The notes under the pieces are model-generated. The model had not been told where the DNA came from and did no database searches. It saw nothing but the letters and a program-made list of their open reading frames with translations. The translations under genes and the position numbers were made by a program. From the NCBI GenBank assembly GCA_036733305.1, contig DAINAT010000003.1, positions 28,955 to 92,954 of the forward strand: a stretch of 64,000 bases of DNA, in the 5' to 3' direction. Positions 61,689-64,000 of this stretch are shown piece after piece. The DNA is from UBA7672 sp036733305. Lineage in GTDB: Bacteria > Pseudomonadota > Alphaproteobacteria > Caulobacterales > Hyphomonadaceae. Within the stretch, counting starts at the first letter, position 1. Each line of letters starts with the position of its first letter.

Positions 61689-63001
61689 CTAGGCGCACAG
61701 CTCGAGGATTTCAACGATATCGCTCGCACTCTTGATGGGGCGTGGGTTCGTTTGGATCGAGCGGTCGTGCATCGTTTGCTCGGCGATGGCGCGGTGCTGT
61801 GATGCGCCGATCAGGAGTTCGGAGAGACGCCAGGGGAGATCCAGGGCTTTCACGAGATCGCGGACAACGTCGGCGGCGGGGAGTGCGCGCTTGCCCATGA
61901 GGCGGGAGACGAGCGTTTGGCGGTCGATGCTGTAGTCGCGGTTCCAGCTCAGCGTTGCGTGGAGCGTGATGCAGGAAGTGATGCCGTGGGGCACGCCGTA
62001 GGAGCCGCCGAGCGTGTGGCCGATGGCGTGGCTGGCGCCCATTCCCCTGCCCGTGGCGGCGCCGGAGANNNNNNNNNNNNNNNNNNNNNNNNNNNNNNNN
62101 NNNNNNNNNNNNNNNNNNNNNNNNNNNNNNNNNNNNNNNNNNNNNNNNNNNNNNNNNNNNNNNNNNNNGTGTGGCCGATGGCGTGGCTGGCGCCCATTCC
62201 CCTGCCCGTGGCGGCGCCGGAGATGGCGAGCCACATGCCGTGCTGGCACTGGCTGCGGGCTTCGAGGTCATTCGGGTCTTCGTGGGTTGCGCGCAAGCCC
62301 TCGGCGAGAAGGTGGAGGCCTTCGGCGGCAACGGCGTCGCCCATGGGAGAGCGTTCGAGATTGCAAAGCTGTTCGACCGCGTGGTCGACGGCTTTCATGC
62401 CGGTGGACGACCAGAGGCGGAGCGGGGTTGCGAGCGTCAGGGCCGGATCGAGGATGACGGCGCGGGGCGCGAAGTCGGGGTGGGTGAAGCTTTCCTTCAC
62501 ATTGTTTTCGCCGTCAGTGATCCCGGCGTAGGGCGTGAACTCGGCTGCGGAAAGCGTTGTGGGGATTGCGATGGTGCGGATGCTGGAGGGGATCTGGCTG
62601 GTGTCTTTGCGGTCCTCGCCGCGCCCCATGCGGTAGGGCGAAAGCTGGCGGGCTTCGTAGAGATCGGCCCAGAGACAGAGCTGGATCAGCTTGGTTGCAT
62701 CGATCACCGAGCCGCCGCCCAAGGCGATGAGGAGATCGGCTTTTGCTTCTCTCGCAGCAAGGGCGCCGGCGATGACATCGGTTCGCGGAGAGTGGGAGGC
62801 GATGGCGCTGAAGGTTCCGACGCACAGCGGGCCGAGATCGGCGGTGAGTTTCGCGGCAGCGTTGGAGGCGAGTGAGCGGGTGGTGAAGATGAAGAGGCGT
62901 TTGGCGTTGTAGCGCCTGGCAAGCTCGATCACCGCTTCGTGGGCAGGGCGGCCGTAGATCACGGTGTCCTGACGTGGGAAGCGGTACGCGCCTGTGATCA
63001 T
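61689..63001 (-). CDS. iron-containing alcohol dehydrogenase / maleylacetate reductase family, spanning an assembly gap
   Basis: The frame is split by 100 N flanked by a 55-bp duplicate. Removing the N and one duplicate (155 bp) leaves 1158 bp, an intact 385-residue protein. NAD-binding part at about 1-200 with GGGSVIDATKL; the metal site is in the second half: SHAIGHTLGGSYGVPHG and D in SSTGMKAVDHAVEQL. The family reduces aldehydes, ketones or maleylacetate with NAD(P)H. Its ATG overlaps the YcgN-type gene's stop (ATGA). Confidence 0.85.
62014..62223. repeat. 55-bp direct duplicate flanking the N gap
   Basis: Bases 62014-62068 and 62169-62223 are identical. They are the same part of the gene, and are best read as overlapping contig ends joined with a default gap. 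Confidence 0.9.
62069..62168. other. scaffold gap of 100 N
   Basis: Exactly 100 unknown bases. It lies inside the alcohol dehydrogenase gene. See the duplicate flanks: true missing sequence is probably zero. Confidence 0.95.
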
Positions 63002-63477
63002 TTCTTCTTCCTCAGACGCCGTGGTGTCGGCGGACCGTGGAACCAGTCGATGACGTAGTCGAATGCGTCTTCATCATCGATCCCCTCTTCCGTTCGCGTC
63101 TTTCCGCGGCAGGAAAACCCCGCATCGTGTACGGCTTCACGATCGCCGCTGATGAGGTGGTGCCAGGAGTGGAGATCCTTGCCTTCATGCACGAGACGAT
63201 AGGCGCACGATTGTGGCAGCCAATCGACGGTCGCGACGATTTCAGGCGTGAGCTTCACGCAGACCGGCACGTATTTCTTCCGCTCGGGATAGTTGGTGCA
63301 CTGGCAGGAATTGCCGTCGAGCAGCTTGCAGTGAAGGCCGGTGAAATAGAGGTCGCCGGAGGTTTCGTCTTCCAGCTTGACTAGGCAGCACTTGGCGCAG
63401 CCGTCGCACAGCGACTCCCACTCGGAGGGGGTCATCTGCTTGAGCGTCTTGGTTTTCCAGAAGGGGGCGACAGGCAT
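62998..63477 (-). CDS. YcgN-family Cys-cluster protein
   Basis: 159 residues. UPF0260/YcgN family: a Cys-rich N-terminus (LCDGCAKCCLVKLED, GLHCKLLD, CQCTNYPERKKYVPVCVKL) and SCAYRLVHEGKDLHSWHHLISGD. The pattern of Cys pairs suggests zinc or an iron-sulfur cluster. Function unknown. It is first in a two-gene unit with the alcohol dehydrogenase, 4-base overlap. Confidence 0.9.
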   Translation of the reverse strand: MPVAPFWKTKTLKQMTPSEWESLCDGCAKCCLVKLEDETSGDLYFTGLHCKLLDGNSCQCTNYPERKKYVPVCVKLTPEIVATVDWLPQSCAYRLVHEGKDLHSWHHLISGDREAVHDAGFSCRGKTRTEEGIDDEDAFDYVIDWFHGPPTPRRLRKKK

Positions 63478-63598
63478 GTCGTGGGGTTAGCCGACGCGGG
63501 CGCGGAGAGCAATCGGCGTGAGGGTGCGTTCCCGCGGGTGGCGGGTTGGGGTGGGATTGGATTTTGCCCTGAGTCTAGGTCAGGGGTTCAGATGATGG

Positions 63599-63617
63599 GC
63601 GCGTTGCGCGCTTTTTT
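63599..63617 (+). terminator. small orphan hairpin with T6
   Basis: GCGCG-TTG-CGCGC followed by TTTTTT looks like a minimal plus-strand terminator, but no plus-strand gene lies upstream after 61688. It may end an unseen short RNA or be chance. Confidence 0.3.
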
Positions 63618-63632
63618 CTGAAGAGGGTTGGG

Positions 63633-63650
63633 TCCCGGCCTTCGCCGGGA
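63633..63650. repeat. TCCCGG-type short hairpin
   Basis: TCCCGGC-CTTC-GCCGGGA, perfect 7-bp arms; same kind as at 37253-37331 and 44108-44198. Confidence 0.65.
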
Positions 63651-63701
63651 ACGCGTGAACGGAGTTCACGCTTCCAGAGGTGACGGTGGGTTTGGCTTGC
63701 G

Positions 63702-63866
63702 CCCCCTCCGTCTTGCGCGCGAGAGCGCGCAATCCACCTCCCCCAGTGCTTCGCACAGGTGGAGGCAAGTTCCCCTTCGTCGCCGACATTGGAGCGCGGT
63801 TGCCTCCACCACACGCAGTGTGGGGGAGGTGGATCGCTTGGCGTGAGCCAAGCGAGACGGAGGGGG
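63702..63866. repeat. composite palindromic intergenic element, copy 2
   Basis: Ends CCCCCTCCGTCT and AGACGGAGGGGG, each followed inward by a hairpin (GCGCG.../GCTTGG...CCAAGC) and then ATCCACCTCCCCC / GGGGGAGGTGGAT. Copy 1 at 36428-36571 shares ends and plan; the middle differs. Confidence 0.75.
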
Positions 63867-64000
63867 TGGTTGGGCTGCTTTGCTGAGCAGCGGTTGTTTC
63901 CTGATGGGTGTCGGTCTTCGTTCTGGGCAGATCCGTAGGCATGGTCTGTGTGGCATTCACAGGTTCACGGCGGCGGATCATCTGGAGCGTTGAGGCGACG

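Larger units (their letters stand above)
63478..64000. other. 523-bp repeat-rich right end
   Basis: No gene that I can support. Contents: a small hairpin with T6 (63599-63617), a TCCCGG hairpin (63633-63650) and the second composite element (63702-63866). The minus-strand frames here are Arg/Pro-rich repeat shadows. Confidence 0.55.

Noticed and set aside
62014..62223. The 55-bp duplicate as a genuine tandem repeat inside the dehydrogenase
   Set aside because: A round 100-N gap between exact copies, and a restored 385-residue frame on collapse, point to assembly.
63580..63981. Minus-strand frame of 133 codons at the right end
   Set aside because: It consists mostly of the composite repeat read in one frame; product is Arg/Pro/Thr-rich.

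Overview
The window is GC-rich, densely coded chromosomal DNA from an alphaproteobacterium, most likely a Caulobacterales/Hyphomonadaceae-type organism. The clues are the gene order ybgC-tolQRAB-pal-cpoB-tilS-ftsH, an ilvA with a C-terminal ACT domain, DUF3297, DUF3617 and DUF6285 proteins, and many small lipoproteins. I saw no rRNA, tRNA, CRISPR array, prophage or insertion sequence. One run of 100 N at 62069-62168 shows this is a draft scaffold, and the 55-bp duplication flanking it says the gap is artificial.

Layout. 1-4.4 kb: lipid/acyl metabolism (KAS III fragment, acyl-CoA dehydrogenase with an APH-DUF6285 kinase-like protein, a divergent TetR regulator, and a short-chain dehydrogenase relative with the Ser-Tyr-Arg signature of halohydrin dehalogenases). 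4.5-27.6 kb: a hybrid histidine kinase whose phospho-acceptor His is Asn, galE, cysQ, argE, an FKBP lipoprotein, ilvA, a large lipoprotein joining redoxin, cytochrome c, copper-monooxygenase and EF-hand parts, a double ABC ATPase, a PEP-mutase family enzyme, a PP2C phosphatase, two divergent ribbon-helix-helix-like proteins, yebC, tesB, a VanY-type peptidase and mnmC.

27.5-32.6 kb is the most unusual part: a phage-shock-protein locus. pspF reads rightwards. A sigma-54 promoter reads leftwards into a 43-codon gene, then pspA, pspB, pspC, and on through seven further tiny genes. Six of these share one C-terminal motif that resembles the cytoplasmic tail of PspC, four of them on a membrane anchor. 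This looks like an expanded Psp system.

32.6-37.4 kb: a MORN-repeat protein, a GST, a membrane protein, and a repeat-rich non-coding stretch. 37.4-47.4 kb: the Tol-Pal envelope machine, tilS and ftsH. 47.5-52.3 kb: gamma-glutamyltransferase, a VOC protein, a subclass B3-like metallo-beta-lactamase and a secreted SRPBCC protein. 52.4-56.3 kb: ruvB, a SemiSWEET, a DUF445 protein, ruvA and ruvC. 56.4-63.5 kb: Tat-exported protein, methyltransferase, a small membrane-protein/regulator operon, an M3 peptidase, an iron-containing alcohol dehydrogenase interrupted only by the assembly gap, and a YcgN-type protein. The right end is repeat-rich.

Three families of intergenic palindromic repeats recur: a GTAGGGTGCAT-ended hairpin (three copies), a composite element ended by CCCCCTCCGTCT (two copies), and short TCCCG-type hairpins.
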